Positions 24,490 through 38,127 of a stretch of 58,830 nt of DNA are shown here, piece by piece (position 1 is the stretch's first letter; the number at the start of each line of letters is the position of its first letter). Under the pieces are notes generated by a model. It did no database searches. It was not told the origin of the DNA and worked only from the letters and a program-made list of their open reading frames with translations. A program made the translations under genes and the position numbers. Source of the DNA: Bacteroidales bacterium (lineage in GTDB: Bacteria > Bacteroidota > Bacteroidia > Bacteroidales > Muribaculaceae); contig CAJTFH010000007.1 in assembly GCA_910575545.1 (NCBI GenBank), positions 69,360-128,189 of the forward strand. Reading direction: 5' to 3'.

Positions 24490-25650
24490 TTAGGCGAGGA
24501 AGCCGAGGAGTACACCTGCGGCTACAGCCGAACCGATTACGCCGGCTACGTTGGGACCCATGGCGTGCATGAGCAGGTAGTTCGACGGGTCGTATTCCAG
24601 ACCGAGGTTGTTGGAGATACGGGAAGACATGGGCACTGCCGATACTCCGGCATTGCCGATGAGCGGGTTGAGTTTCTTATTGGCCGGAAGGATGAGGTTG
24701 AACAGCTTCACGAAAAGCACACCCGATGCAGAGGCGATGATGAATGCCATGAATCCGAGGGCGAAGATGAAGATGGTCTCTTTTGTCAGGAATGTCGATG
24801 CCTGTGTTGATGCGCCGACTGTCATTCCGAGAAGGATTGTCACTATGTCGGTCAATGCGTTTGATGCGGTTTTGGCCAAACGGTTGGTTACACCGCATTC
24901 ACGCAGAAGGTTTCCGAAGAAGAGCATTCCGAGCAGTGGAAGGCCAGAGGGCACCACGAAGCATGTCAGAAGCATCCCTATGATGGGGAAGAGAATCTTT
25001 TCGCTCTGAGCCACGGCACGCGCCGGCTTCATCTTGATGAGGCGCTCGTTTTTGGTTGTGAGCAGACGCATTATTGGCGGCTGTATCACCGGCACGAGGG
25101 CCATGTAGGAGTAGGCTGACACGGCTATGGCTCCCATCAGGTTGGGGGCGAGCTTCGACGAAAGGAAGATGGCGGTGGGGCCGTCGGCACCTCCGATAAT
25201 GGATATTGAACCGGCCTGGTCGGGCATGAAGCCGAGGGCGAGTGCCACCATGTAGGCACCGAAGATGCCGAACTGCGCGGCTGCGCCCACGAGCATCAGT
25301 TTCGGGTTGGCAATCAGGGCTGTAAAGTCTGTCATGGCTCCAATGCCGAGGAAAATCAGCGGAGGATACCATCCGGCGCTTACGCCGTTATAGAGGATGT
25401 TCAGCACCGAGCCTTCTTCGTAAATGCCTACTTCGAGGCCGGCGGCGGTGTTGAAAGGCACGTTACCGATCAGGATACCGAATCCGATCGGCACAAGCAG
25501 CATCGGCTCGAAATCTTTTTTGATAGCGAGCCAGATGAAGAAGAGACCTACGGCGAGCATCACAAGATGCTGCCAGGTGGCGTTGTAGAAACCTGTCAGT
25601 TGCCAGAACTGAGTGAGGTTTTCAAGCAGGAATGTTCCGAATTCTCCCAT
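24490..25650 (-). CDS. oadB: Na+-pumping decarboxylase beta subunit
   Basis: A 386-aa integral membrane protein of the OadB/GcdB/MmdB family. It is the carboxybiotin decarboxylase subunit that couples CO2 release to Na+ export. Signatures are GIGAMTDFTALIANPK, SIIGGADGPTAIFLSSKLAP and the C-terminal NYLLMHAMGPNVAGVIGSAVAAGVLLGFL. About nine or more hydrophobic helices are evident. It is the last gene of the operon, 14 bases after the biotin carrier gene, and is followed by a strong terminator. With mmdA and the epimerase it points to methylmalonyl-CoA as substrate. Confidence 0.95.
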   Translation of the reverse strand: MGEFGTFLLENLTQFWQLTGFYNATWQHLVMLAVGLFFIWLAIKKDFEPMLLVPIGFGILIGNVPFNTAAGLEVGIYEEGSVLNILYNGVSAGWYPPLIFLGIGAMTDFTALIANPKLMLVGAAAQFGIFGAYMVALALGFMPDQAGSISIIGGADGPTAIFLSSKLAPNLMGAIAVSAYSYMALVPVIQPPIMRLLTTKNERLIKMKPARAVAQSEKILFPIIGMLLTCFVVPSGLPLLGMLFFGNLLRECGVTNRLAKTASNALTDIVTILLGMTVGASTQASTFLTKETIFIFALGFMAFIIASASGVLFVKLFNLILPANKKLNPLIGNAGVSAVPMSSRISNNLGLEYDPSNYLLMHAMGPNVAGVIGSAVAAGVLLGFLA

Positions 25651-25664
25651 GGTTCAGGGCTTCT

Positions 25665-26105
25665 TTAAGCGATTGTGACTAACACTGCGCCTTCAAGAAC
25701 AGAGTCGCCCTTTGCCACGCTGATTGCTGAAACTTTTCCGTCGACACCTGCTTTAATGGCGTTTTCCATTTTCATGGCTTCGAGGGTCACTACGGTGTCG
25801 GCTGCTTTTACTTCCTGGCCTACGGTTACGTTGATGTCGAGCACAACGCCGGGGAGGGGGGCCTTCACGGGGGTGCCGCCTGCGGCTGCCTTGGCTGCGG
25901 GTTTGGCGATGACTTTCTCGCCGGTTGCCGTGCGGGGTGCTGCTGCGGGTTTGGGGGTTGCCACTTTGATTGCCGGGGTGTCTTTTTTCTCAAGCTCTAC
26001 CTTATAGGGGGTGCCGTTGACCTGTACCTCGGCAATGCCGTTTTCGATGTCGCCGATGCCTACTTTGTAGAGGTTACCGTTGATTTTATATTTATATTCT
26101 TTCAT
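25665..26105 (-). CDS. Biotin carboxyl carrier subunit
   Basis: A 146-aa protein with a short N-terminal domain (YKYKINGNLYKVGIGD), an Ala/Pro/Lys-rich flexible linker (about 45-80) and a C-terminal biotinyl domain. Lys112 in EAMKMEN is the biotinylation site. It carries the carboxyl group from the MmdA carboxyltransferase to the membrane OadB-like subunit. It is 14 bases before oadB. Confidence 0.95.
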   Translation of the reverse strand: MKEYKYKINGNLYKVGIGDIENGIAEVQVNGTPYKVELEKKDTPAIKVATPKPAAAPRTATGEKVIAKPAAKAAAGGTPVKAPLPGVVLDINVTVGQEVKAADTVVTLEAMKMENAIKAGVDGKVSAISVAKGDSVLEGAVLVTIA

Positions 26106-26154
26106 TGTTTGGATTTTTCAAATTGTTGAATGTATCAAACTTGCCTTTCAACTG

Positions 26155-27072
26155 TTATTTGCGGGGCATCTGACGCAGTGTGTAGATGTGTGAGCTCCAG
26201 GGAGAGTAGGGCTTGCGCATCTTCTGGAAGGTCAGGATGGTGCTTTCGAGGTCGTGGGCGTTGAGATGCTCGTTGAGGGCTGCTGCTATTGCGGCTATGA
26301 CTTCGCCGGAGTCGCCTTCAGGCTTGTCGGCACGGCGCACTTCGGCGGGGTTGATGCCGTGGGCAGCGAGTTTCTTGTTTTGCGAGCGTTTGGCTCCGAT
26401 GCGGCTGATGATGTAGAAACATGTGCTCAGCAGCAGCAGTGCCAGGAATACGATGCCCATGGCCGAAACTGTCATTCCGAAGCCGTTGGCATCGACACGG
26501 GCGAATGTGTCGACTTTTTTGTTGGTGTCGCGGATTACGTTGTTGCTTGAGGGGGTTATTATGCTCCCTTCGTTGCCCGAGCGCACTTCCCAGTCGAGTG
26601 CCGATGTGCCTTCTCCGTCGACTTTGCGGGCGAAGGTGCTGTTGTAGGGCATGGGTGGCACGGTGATTGAGTCAATCAGGGTGCGCCCGTCGGCATCATA
26701 AACGCCTATCCAGTTGGGTTCTTCTGGGTTTAGCACGAAGTTCATGTGGAATGTGCCACGGGAGGGTTTCCCGTCGGCCCAGAACACGATGTGTTGCCGT
26801 TTGGGTATGCGTGTGTTGACATCGCCCAGGGGCACGGGGTATTTCGTGGGGTTGGCGGGGTCGTTTGTGATGAATACGCTTGAGATTTCAAGCGGCGCGA
26901 AGTTTGAGTTGAACAGTTCGATCCATGCTGAACGCTGGCCGTAATCGTCAACGAAATTATCTTCGTTAACCACCATCACTTCGTTGAGGCGCAGCCCTTT
27001 GCGCGCTTGCGCAAAGGATGCCACGCTGCAACATGCGATGAGGGCAACGAGAAGAATGTGCTTCTTTCTCAT
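26155..27072 (-). CDS. OadG-like gamma subunit with periplasmic lamin-tail domain
   Basis: A 305-aa protein with a cleavable-looking signal peptide (KHILLVALIACCSVASFAQA), then a lamin-tail-like beta domain (LRLNEVMVVNEDNFVDDYGQRSAWIELFN through about residue 165). A single membrane helix at about 203-222 (MTVSAMGIVFLALLLLSTCFYI) and a cytosolic OadG-like tail follow. The gamma subunit anchors the decarboxylase complex. The extra domain probably faces the periplasm. I recall this arrangement from other Bacteroidetes operons. Confidence 0.85.
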   Translation of the reverse strand: MRKKHILLVALIACCSVASFAQARKGLRLNEVMVVNEDNFVDDYGQRSAWIELFNSNFAPLEISSVFITNDPANPTKYPVPLGDVNTRIPKRQHIVFWADGKPSRGTFHMNFVLNPEEPNWIGVYDADGRTLIDSITVPPMPYNSTFARKVDGEGTSALDWEVRSGNEGSIITPSSNNVIRDTNKKVDTFARVDANGFGMTVSAMGIVFLALLLLSTCFYIISRIGAKRSQNKKLAAHGINPAEVRRADKPEGDSGEVIAAIAAALNEHLNAHDLESTILTFQKMRKPYSPWSSHIYTLRQMPRK

Positions 27073-27139
27073 ATCTGTGGTTAGTTCATTCCTTGAGGGT
27101 TATACAATCTCATAGAGTATGTTAAATTCAAGCACACTC

Positions 27140-28693
27140 TTACAGGGGAATGTTGCCGTGTTTTTTGGCAGGATTGGTCACTCGTTTGGTGGCCAGCTGC
27201 TTGAGGGCACGGATGATGCGGAAGCGGGTGTTGCGTGGTTCGATTACGTCGTCGATGTAGCCGAATTTAGCCGCGTTGTAGGGGTTGCAGAAGAGTTTGT
27301 TGTATTCCGCTTCCTTCTCGGCGAGCACCTTTTTGGGATCTTCCGATGCTTTCGCTTCTTTGGCATATAGCACTTCAACTGCACCTGCGCCACCCATTAC
27401 AGCGATTTCAGCTGTGGGCCATGCGTAGTTCATGTCGCCGCGCAACTGTTTGCAGCTCATCACGATGTGGCTGCCGCCGTAGCTTTTGCGGAGTGTCACT
27501 GTCACTTTGGGCACTGTTGCCTCGCCGTAGGCGTAGAGCAGCTTGGCACCGTGGAGGATTACGCCGTTGTATTCCTGCCCAGTGCCGGGGAGGAAGCCCG
27601 GAACATCGACGAGCGACACCAGAGGGATGTTGAAGGCATCGCAGAAACGCACGAACCGTGCAGCTTTGCGCGAAGCATTGCTGTCGAGCACACCGGCAAG
27701 GAATTTGGGCTGGTTGGCCACAACGCCTACAGACTGGCCGTTGAAACGTGCGAAGCCGATGATGATGTTTTTGGCATAATCGCGCTGGATTTCGAGGAAT
27801 TCACCGTTGTCGACGATGGCTCCGATTACCTCATACATGTCGTAGGGGCGGTTGGGGCTGTCGGGGATTATGTCGTTTAGTGAATCTTCCACGCGGTCGA
27901 TGGGGTCGTCGCACTCTACCATGGGAGCATCCTCCAGATTGTTCTGTGGAATGTAGCTCATGAGTTTGCGCACAATCTTGATTGCGTCTTCGCCGTCTTC
28001 GGCTGCGAAGTGGCATACACCGCTCTTCTGCGAGTGAACCATGGCGCCACCGAGGTCTTCCTGGCTTACATCTTCGCCGGTTACGGTCTTTACCACTTTC
28101 GGCCCAGTGAGGAACATGTAGCTGATTCCTTTGGCCATGATGGTGAAGTCGGTGAGTGCGGGAGAATATACAGCACCTCCGGCGCAGGGGCCGAGGATTG
28201 CAGAAATCTGGGGTATTACGCCTGATGCGAGGATGTTGCGCTGGAAGATTTCAGCATAACCGGCCAAAGCGTTGATTCCTTCCTGGATTCGTGCGCCTCC
28301 CGAGTCGTTGAGTCCGATTACGGGTGCGCCCATCTTCATGGCCATATCCATTATCTTGCATATTTTCAATGCCATGGTTTCCGACAGGGATCCGCCGAAG
28401 ACTGTGAAGTCCTGCGCGAATACATAGACCAGGCGCCCTTCGATTGTGCCGTAACCGGTGACTACGCCGTCGCCGAGATATGATTTTTTCTCCTGTCCGA
28501 AGTTATGGCAACGATGGGTTACGAACATGTCGAGTTCTTCGAATGAACCTTCGTCTAACAGCTGGTCGATGCGCTCGCGGGCGGTGTATTTCCCGCGCTC
28601 ATGCTGTTTTTCGATGGCTTTCTCGCCGCCGCCAATGCGTGCCTGCTGTCGTTTATCAATCAGCTCCTGTATTTTTTCAAGTTGGCTGCTCAT
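27140..28693 (-). CDS. mmdA: Methylmalonyl-CoA decarboxylase / acyl-CoA carboxyltransferase alpha subunit
   Basis: A 517-aa cytosolic carboxyltransferase of the crotonase fold, usual length for the family. It transfers the carboxyl group of methylmalonyl-CoA to biotin, giving propionyl-CoA. [52 protein letters not shown] and [16 protein letters not shown] are family blocks. It lies between the methylmalonyl-CoA epimerase and the gamma subunit. The set forms the propionate branch of succinate fermentation and drives Na+ export. Confidence 0.95.
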   Translation of the reverse strand: MSSQLEKIQELIDKRQQARIGGGEKAIEKQHERGKYTARERIDQLLDEGSFEELDMFVTHRCHNFGQEKKSYLGDGVVTGYGTIEGRLVYVFAQDFTVFGGSLSETMALKICKIMDMAMKMGAPVIGLNDSGGARIQEGINALAGYAEIFQRNILASGVIPQISAILGPCAGGAVYSPALTDFTIMAKGISYMFLTGPKVVKTVTGEDVSQEDLGGAMVHSQKSGVCHFAAEDGEDAIKIVRKLMSYIPQNNLEDAPMVECDDPIDRVEDSLNDIIPDSPNRPYDMYEVIGAIVDNGEFLEIQRDYAKNIIIGFARFNGQSVGVVANQPKFLAGVLDSNASRKAARFVRFCDAFNIPLVSLVDVPGFLPGTGQEYNGVILHGAKLLYAYGEATVPKVTVTLRKSYGGSHIVMSCKQLRGDMNYAWPTAEIAVMGGAGAVEVLYAKEAKASEDPKKVLAEKEAEYNKLFCNPYNAAKFGYIDDVIEPRNTRFRIIRALKQLATKRVTNPAKKHGNIPL

Positions 28694-28725
28694 TGTCTGT
28701 TATTTTGTGGTTTGTTGTTGCTTGA

Positions 28726-29145
28726 TTATTTGTTGGGGTCTTCGCAAAGCTCAACGAGAGTGCCTACGGTTGATTTTGGGTGTAGGAAGGCGATGTTGAG
28801 CCCTTCGGCGCCTTTGCGGGGAGCTTTGTCGATTAGGCGGCAGCCTTTTCCTTCGGCTTCAGCCAAAGCGTTGGCAACACCGTCGGCAATGGCGAAAGCA
28901 ACATGCTGGATGCCACCGCGGCCACCGTTGTTGGCGATGAATTTCGAGATGGCACTATCTTCAGAAGTGCCTTCGAGAAGCTCGATTTTGGTCTGCCCGA
29001 CTTTAAAGAACGCGGTTTTAACTTTTTGGTCTGCCACTTCTTCAACAGCGAAACATTTCAGGCCGAGAATGTTTTCATAAAACGGGATTGCTTCTTCGAG
29101 CGAGGGCACTGCTATGCCAATGTGTTCGATATGGGAAATTTCCAT
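28726..29145 (-). CDS. mce: Methylmalonyl-CoA epimerase
   Basis: I start at MEISHIEHIGIAVPSLEEAI (29145), which gives 139 aa, the usual length. The frame is open to 29235 but the extra 30 residues are not conserved-looking. It is a VOC-fold metal enzyme that interconverts (R)- and (S)-methylmalonyl-CoA. HIEHIGIAV, GRGGIQHVAFAI and LVELCEDP carry the His, His and Glu metal ligands. It is the first gene of the decarboxylase operon, 32 bases before mmdA. Confidence 0.93.
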   Translation of the reverse strand: MEISHIEHIGIAVPSLEEAIPFYENILGLKCFAVEEVADQKVKTAFFKVGQTKIELLEGTSEDSAISKFIANNGGRGGIQHVAFAIADGVANALAEAEGKGCRLIDKAPRKGAEGLNIAFLHPKSTVGTLVELCEDPNK

Positions 29146-29596
29146 AACAGTTGTTGGTTTTTTATTAAGGTTACTATTACTTTTCTGAACAATTATCACT
29201 CGCAGTTTGAACTTTACACATGCCGGGATTGACACGGAAGAGCCTACCTGCAGGTTTACGCAACAAATTTAGCAAAATAAAATCAATTGGCTCAAAATTT
29301 CGGGCTTTAACTTTTGCAGTGGTTTGAAAAAGGGGGATGAGAAGTGGGCGGGGCGGGGAGGAGTGTTCCAATATTGTCACTTGAAGATTTGTGCAACTGA
29401 CAAAAATGGCAGTTGATGGCGAGGCGCCGCACCGTTTTGGCTTATATGTGGCAGGCAGCAACCTTTTTGGCACAACATTTGTTTTCTTTATGATTGCGGA
29501 AGGCCGACGGATGGCTTGCCTTGATGGCTTGATTGTTATTCCTGCCTTTCAGATTTAACAGAAAAAGAAACTAATAAATAAAAACTTACTACTATT
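29146..29596. promoter_or_regulatory. Divergent intergenic region between mce and dnaK
   Basis: Leftward TTTG (29294-29297), 22 bases, TAAATTTG (29264-29271) is a fair promoter for the mce operon, with a leader of about 110 bases. For dnaK I see only an AT-rich ribosome-binding region before 29597 and no clean -33/-7 pair or CIRCE-type inverted repeat. No other gene is visible in this 451-base stretch. Confidence 0.4.
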
Positions 29597-31525
29597 ATGG
29601 GAAAGATTATCGGTATCGACCTGGGAACCACTAATTCCTGCGTCGCTGTTCTTGAAGGTAAAGACCCTGTTGTGATTCCTAACAGCGAAGGTCGTAACAC
29701 CACCCCGTCGGTGGTTGCATTCGTTGACGGCGGCGAGCGTAAGGTGGGGGATCCTGCAAAACGCCAGGCTATAACCAACCCGGGCCGCACGATATATTCA
29801 ATAAAGCGTTTCATGGGTGAGACCTACGACCAGGTGAAAAAAGAGATTGATCGTGTGCCTTATAAGGTTGTGCGTGCCGACAACAACACTCCGCGTGTCG
29901 ACATCGACGGCCGTCTCTATACGCCTCAGGAAATCTCAGCCATGATTCTTCAGAAAATGAAAAAAACGGCAGAGGATTACCTCGGCCAGGAGGTGAAAGA
30001 GGCTGTTATCACCGTGCCTGCATATTTCAATGACTCGCAGCGCCAGGCCACCAAAGAAGCCGGTGAGATAGCCGGTCTGACAGTGCGCCGAATCGTGAAC
30101 GAGCCAACTGCAGCAGCGCTGGCATATGGCCTCGACAAGAGCAATAAAGACCAGAAAATTGCCGTGTTCGACCTTGGTGGCGGCACATTCGATATTTCTA
30201 TCCTTGAGCTTGGCGACGGTGTGTTTGAAGTAAAATCGACCAACGGTGACACTCACCTGGGTGGTGATGATTTCGACCATGTGATTATCGACTGGCTGGC
30301 CGACGAGTTCCTCAAAGACGAAGGTGTTGACCTGCGTCAGGATCCGATGGCTCTTCAGCGTTTGAAAGAGGCTGCAGAAAAGGCCAAGATTGAATTGTCG
30401 TCGACAACTTCGACAGAAATAAATCTGCCGTATATCATGCCGGTCAACGGTGTGCCCAAGCACTTGGTAAAGACTCTGACCCGTGCCAAATTCGAGCAGC
30501 TTGCCGACAAGCTCATCAATGCTACAATAGCGCCTTGCGAACAGGCTCTGAAAGATGCCGGACTTACGGCAAAGGATATCGATGAGGTTATTCTCGTTGG
30601 TGGTTCTACCCGTATCCCGGCAATCCAGCAGATTGTTGAGAAGTTCTTCGGCAAAGCCCCCTCGAAGGGTGTTAACCCCGATGAGGTTGTAGCCGTTGGC
30701 GCTGCCATCCAGGGTGGTGTGCTTGCAGGTGATGTGAAAGATGTGCTTCTGCTCGACGTTGTGCCTCTGTCGGTAGGTATCGAGACCCTCGGCGGTGTTA
30801 TGACCAAGCTGATTGAAGCCAACACCACTATCCCGACCCGTAAGAGCGAGACTTTCTCTACGGCAGCCGATAACCAGCCTTCGGTTGAAATCCATGTGCT
30901 TCAGGGCGAGCGCCCCATGGCCAAGGATGACAAGACCCTCGGCAAGTTCCACCTCGACGGTATTGCACCCGCTCCGCGTGGCATTCCCCAGATTGAGGTT
31001 ACATTCGAGATTGACGCCAACGGTATCCTGAATGTATCGGCCAAGGATAAAGCTACCGGTAAGGAACAGAGCATCCGCATCGAGGCCTCTTCGGGTCTGA
31101 CCGATGCTGAAATCCAGCGTATGAAAGATGAGGCCACAGCCAATGCGGCCGCCGATGCCAAGGAGAAGGAGCGTATCGACAAACTCAACCAGGCCGATGC
31201 CATCATCTTCCAGACCGAGAAACAGCTTTCAGAACTCGGCGATAAGATTCCGGCCGACAAGAAGACCGCGATTGAAACTGCCGTTGCCAAGCTGAAAGAG
31301 GCTCACAAGAGCGCCGACCTCGCTGCCATCGATGCTGCCATCAAGGAAATCAACGACACCTTCGGTGCAGCCCAGCAGGATATCCTCAACGCCCAGGCTC
31401 AGGCCAATGCCGGTGCACAGGGCGCCCAAGGCAATCCGTTCCAGGGCGGCCAGCCCGGAGCCAATACCGGTAGCCAGGGTGGCGACGACCATGTGACCGA
31501 TGTGGATTTTGAGGAAGTGAAGTAA
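29597..31525 (+). CDS. dnaK: Hsp70 chaperone DnaK
   Basis: A 642-aa protein, full length. The ATPase domain has [16 protein letters not shown] at the start, [20 protein letters not shown] and [11 protein letters not shown]. The substrate-binding domain follows the linker [19 protein letters not shown]. The C-terminus is a Gly/Gln/Ala-rich tail that ends DVDFEEVK, matching the EEVD-like end of bacterial DnaK. It folds and refolds proteins with DnaJ and GrpE, which are not in the window. A 58-aa gene follows after 14 bases. Confidence 0.98.
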   Translation: MGKIIGIDLGTTNSCVAVLEGKDPVVIPNSEGRNTTPSVVAFVDGGERKVGDPAKRQAITNPGRTIYSIKRFMGETYDQVKKEIDRVPYKVVRADNNTPRVDIDGRLYTPQEISAMILQKMKKTAEDYLGQEVKEAVITVPAYFNDSQRQATKEAGEIAGLTVRRIVNEPTAAALAYGLDKSNKDQKIAVFDLGGGTFDISILELGDGVFEVKSTNGDTHLGGDDFDHVIIDWLADEFLKDEGVDLRQDPMALQRLKEAAEKAKIELSSTTSTEINLPYIMPVNGVPKHLVKTLTRAKFEQLADKLINATIAPCEQALKDAGLTAKDIDEVILVGGSTRIPAIQQIVEKFFGKAPSKGVNPDEVVAVGAAIQGGVLAGDVKDVLLLDVVPLSVGIETLGGVMTKLIEANTTIPTRKSETFSTAADNQPSVEIHVLQGERPMAKDDKTLGKFHLDGIAPAPRGIPQIEVTFEIDANGILNVSAKDKATGKEQSIRIEASSGLTDAEIQRMKDEATANAAADAKEKERIDKLNQADAIIFQTEKQLSELGDKIPADKKTAIETAVAKLKEAHKSADLAAIDAAIKEINDTFGAAQQDILNAQAQANAGAQGAQGNPFQGGQPGANTGSQGGDDHVTDVDFEEVK

Positions 31526-31539
31526 TCTGAGATACGGAT

Positions 31540-31716
31540 ATGGACGAAAAAAATATTGTGATAGAAGCTATCCGGAAGGCCGGAGAACCGGTTAATGCCT
31601 CGAAAGTGGCAGAAACCACCGGTCTTGACAAAAAGGTTGTCGACAAGGTTTTTGCGCAGCTGAAAAAGGATGGCACGATAGTCTCGCCTGTGCGTTGCAA
31701 ATACACACTTGCCTGA
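31540..31716 (+). CDS. Small winged-helix-like protein downstream of dnaK
   Basis: A 58-aa frame: MDEKNIVIEAIRKAGEPVNAS, then KVAETTGLDKKVVDKVFAQL, KKDGTIVSPVRCKYTLA, stop. The pattern (helix, turn, VAETTGLDKKVVDKVFAQLKKDG, beta wing) is that of a minimal winged-helix DNA-binding domain. It starts 14 bases after the dnaK stop and is followed by a strong terminator, so it is co-transcribed with dnaK. I do not know its role; a regulator linked to heat shock is a guess. It is easily missed because of its length. Confidence 0.8.
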   Translation: MDEKNIVIEAIRKAGEPVNASKVAETTGLDKKVVDKVFAQLKKDGTIVSPVRCKYTLA

Positions 31717-31749
31717 TTAGTTTGGACTGAAGAAATAAATTCGTAACTA

Positions 31750-31797
31750 AAAAAGTGCGGGATTGCGTCTGATGTGACGCGGTTCCGCACTTTTTTG
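31750..31797 (+). terminator. Terminator of dnaK operon
   Basis: An A-rich stem AAAAAGTGCGG with an inner GCGTC/GACGC stem closes on CCGCACTTTTTT and a T-run. It is strong in the rightward direction and partly bidirectional. Confidence 0.85.
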
Positions 31798-31806
31798 TAA
31801 CTTTGG
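31798..31806 (+). promoter_or_regulatory. -7 element of bioB promoter
   Basis: TAACTTTGG directly follows the dnaK terminator and lies 25 bases before the bioB ATG. The -33 region falls inside the terminator stem and has no clear TTTG. Confidence 0.4.
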
Positions 31807-31830
31807 CATCAGAACATATATTCTAAAAGA

Positions 31831-32799
31831 ATGGAAATAGTCAGAGAATTGAAAAATAGAGTGTTGGAGGGGGGAGATATAACGGCCGGGGAGGCCTATG
31901 AGCTTGCCGGACGACTTGATGACGCCAGGGGGGCTCTTTGGGAGGCTTCCGGTGAGATTACACGGAGGTTCTGCCGGCCGGTGTTTGATTCATGCTCGAT
32001 AGTCAATGCGAGGTCAGGGAAATGTCCGGAGAATTGCAAATGGTGTGCCCAGTCTGCCCATCACAACACGGCTGTGGAAGTCTATCCGCTTATAAGCCGG
32101 GACGAATGTATGCGTGTGGCCGCTATCCATCGTGGGCAGGGGGTGCGCCGTTTCTCGCTTGTAACCAGCGGACGTGCGATGCGCGGTGCGGATCTTGACA
32201 GGGCTTGCGCATATTATGCTGAGTTGAATCGAGAAGGAGGTTTTTCACTGTGTGCTTCGATGGGGTTGCTTTCCCGCGATGATCTTCAGAAACTATATGA
32301 CGCAGGGGTGCGCCGTTATCATTGCAATCTTGAGACCGCCCCGTCGTATTTCGTTGAAATGTGCACAACGCATACGGTAGAGGATAAGATAAAGACGCTG
32401 CTTGACGCTAAGGAAATCGGTTTTGAGGTTTGCAGCGGAGGTATTATCGGTATGGGGGAGACTATGGCACAGCGTGTGGAACTGGCATTGACACTGCGTC
32501 GTGTAGAGCCTGATTCTATTCCCATAAACATTCTTTGCCCGATTAAAGGGACTCCGTTGGAGAATGCGCGCGGGCTGACGGATAGCGAGGTGCTTGATAC
32601 GTTGGCATTATTCCGGTTTATACACCCGCACACGACTTTGCGTTTTGCCGGGGGGCGTGCGTCGTTGAGCCGCGACACTCAGTTGCAGGCTATGAGAATC
32701 GGGATGAACGGCGGGATAGTGGGGGACCTTCTGACCACATTGGGCTCGACTGTGGATGATGATAAACAGCTTATCATGGAGGCGGGTTATGAGTTCTGA
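31831..32799 (+). CDS. bioB: Biotin synthase
   Basis: A 322-aa radical-SAM enzyme that inserts sulfur into dethiobiotin. The cluster Cys65, Cys69 and Cys72 sit in SGKCPENCKWCAQ, followed by family blocks YHCNLETAPSYF, GGIIGMGET and the C-terminal RFAGGRASL. It supplies the cofactor used by the carboxyl carrier protein encoded nearby. The next gene overlaps its end by 11 bases. Confidence 0.97.
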   Translation: MEIVRELKNRVLEGGDITAGEAYELAGRLDDARGALWEASGEITRRFCRPVFDSCSIVNARSGKCPENCKWCAQSAHHNTAVEVYPLISRDECMRVAAIHRGQGVRRFSLVTSGRAMRGADLDRACAYYAELNREGGFSLCASMGLLSRDDLQKLYDAGVRRYHCNLETAPSYFVEMCTTHTVEDKIKTLLDAKEIGFEVCSGGIIGMGETMAQRVELALTLRRVEPDSIPINILCPIKGTPLENARGLTDSEVLDTLALFRFIHPHTTLRFAGGRASLSRDTQLQAMRIGMNGGIVGDLLTTLGSTVDDDKQLIMEAGYEF

Positions 32800-33529
32800 C
32801 AAGAAACAGGGGCTTGGCTTGTATGACAATGAACGATACCGTGGGCATCTGTCACTTTGTGAAATCGACCTGCCGGGGCAGCGGGCTATTGCTGAGGCGT
32901 CGGTGGGTGTGGTCGGTGCAGGAGGGCTTGGTTCGCCTGTGGTGCTTTACCTGGCGGCGGCTGGGGTGGGGCGCATCACTGTTGTTGACGACGATTGTGT
33001 GGAGCTGAGTAATCTGCAGCGTCAGATTATGCATGGAACACCAGATATCGGTCTGAAAAAGGTGGAATCGGCCCGCAAGGCCGTCATGCGTATCAATCCT
33101 GAAGTTGAGATAGTGGCGGTGGATTCCAGGCTCAGCTATGACAATGGAGAGGTTTTGCTGGGTGGATGTGACGTGGTGGCAGATTGTACCGACAGTTTTA
33201 CCTCCAGGTTGATGGTGAGCCGGATATGTGCCCGATTGGGGAAGCCGATGTGTTTCGGCTCTGTGGGGAGGTTTTCGGGCCAGCTTTTCACGCAGATGCC
33301 CGGCTCTGCATGTTTTGCCGACATTTTCGGTGAAACGCCCTATGAGGAGACGGATTGCTCATGCTCGGCGACAGGTGTGCTCAACACGATGGTGGGAGTA
33401 GTAGGGAGTTTACAGGCTACAGAGGTGTTGAAAATCATTGCCGGAACAGGCGATTTGCTGACAAACAGGCTTCTGATGATTGATGCACTTACGATGACTT
33501 TCCAGACGGTTGCTGTCGGATGTGATTAA
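32789..33529 (+). CDS. ThiF/MoeB/HesA-type adenylyltransferase
   Basis: A 246-aa E1-like enzyme. I start at MSSDKKQGLGLYDNERY (32789) because a GGAGG site sits at 32778-32782; an upstream start would run deep into bioB. VGAGGLGSPVVLYLAAAGVGRITVVDDDCVELSNLQRQ is the ATP-binding block, and CDVVADCTDSF and NTMVGVVGSLQATEVLKII follow. It adenylates the C-terminal glycine of a sulfur-carrier protein (ThiS, MoaD or similar). No carrier gene is adjacent, so the pathway is not decided. The active-site CSCSATGVL region has several Cys. Confidence 0.88.
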   Translation: MSSDKKQGLGLYDNERYRGHLSLCEIDLPGQRAIAEASVGVVGAGGLGSPVVLYLAAAGVGRITVVDDDCVELSNLQRQIMHGTPDIGLKKVESARKAVMRINPEVEIVAVDSRLSYDNGEVLLGGCDVVADCTDSFTSRLMVSRICARLGKPMCFGSVGRFSGQLFTQMPGSACFADIFGETPYEETDCSCSATGVLNTMVGVVGSLQATEVLKIIAGTGDLLTNRLLMIDALTMTFQTVAVGCD

Positions 33530-34062
33530 TGGATGATTGGATGAACAGGATAATAACCGACAGATATGATTCTCCTTGCGGAGAGCTATTGCTCGGTTCA
33601 TATGGCGACAGGCTATGCCTGTGTGATTGGCAGATCGAGCGGCATCGTGGCCATGTTGACGACAGGCTCAGGCGCATCTTGAAAGCCGGATTTGGACAGG
33701 GTGTGTCACCTGTAATCGAGATGGCGAAGGCGCAGCTTGACGGTTATTTTTCCGGTGAGAGGCGCTCGTTTGACGTGCCGTTGCTGTTTGTCGGTACCGA
33801 GTTCCAAAAACGGGTATGGAATGAACTGCTGACGATTCCCTATGGCACGACCATATCCTACGGGGATATGGCCGGGAATATCGGTATGTCGGCGGCTGTG
33901 CGTGCCGTTGCCAACGCCAACGGGGCAAATTCCCTGTCGGTTTTCGCCCCATGCCACAGGGTTATAGGAAGCAACGGTTCGTTGACAGGCTACGGGGGTG
34001 GATTGGCAGCCAAAAAATTCCTTCTGGAGCTTGAACAGAGTGTGGTGAATAAAGGAATATGA
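33529..34062 (+). CDS. Methylated-DNA-protein cysteine methyltransferase
   Basis: A 177-aa Ogt/AdaB-type suicide repair protein that removes methyl groups from O6-methylguanine. The C-terminal domain has WNELLTIPYGTTISYGD and the active-site Cys142 in FAPCHRVIGSNGSLTGYGGG. The ATG shares one base with the stop of the preceding ThiF-like gene, so translation is probably coupled. The N-terminal 80 residues include the usual ribonuclease-H-like part. Confidence 0.93.
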   Translation: MDDWMNRIITDRYDSPCGELLLGSYGDRLCLCDWQIERHRGHVDDRLRRILKAGFGQGVSPVIEMAKAQLDGYFSGERRSFDVPLLFVGTEFQKRVWNELLTIPYGTTISYGDMAGNIGMSAAVRAVANANGANSLSVFAPCHRVIGSNGSLTGYGGGLAAKKFLLELEQSVVNKGI

Positions 34063-34276
34063 GAAATATTGCCGGGGAGCATTCCACATCGGCCAATGGC
34101 ACGGGGTGTTCCTCCTTGGTTGATTTCATTGCTGTCTGAAATAGAGCCGGAATGAAGGAGTCACGATGCAAGGATATAATAGATGCGGTTGTGGCCGGTT
34201 GTGGCGACCTTCTTTGATATCGGATAGAATAGGTCTTGTAATGGGATTTAGGAGAATTGTGTGTCGGGTATAGAAA

Positions 34277-34313
34277 AACGTCGCCGGGAGTCAGTGGGGC
34301 TTCCGGCGACGTT
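34277..34313 (-). terminator. Terminator of purL
   Basis: AACGTCGCCGG (34277-34287) pairs with CCGGCGACGTT (34303-34313), followed on the leftward strand by TTTTTC. The 281 bases between the MGMT gene and purL hold nothing else that I can support. Confidence 0.85.
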
Positions 34314-34343
34314 GGTATAGGAAGGTGTTATTGTCAGTTGTGG

Positions 34344-38075
<3,732 letters not shown>

Positions 38076-38127
38076 GAAGTTGAGGGGTGGAGATTTATGA
38101 TGAAAGTTTGTTGGCTGTATTTTGGGG

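Noticed and set aside
29468-29482. Sigma-54-like sequence TGGCACA then TTTGT upstream of dnaK
   Set aside because: The -12 element has GT instead of GC and there is no activator site or precedent that I can cite for dnaK here.
29936-30952. 338-codon leftward frame inside dnaK
   Set aside because: It is antisense to a highly conserved gene. Long antisense frames over dnaK are a known codon-bias artefact.
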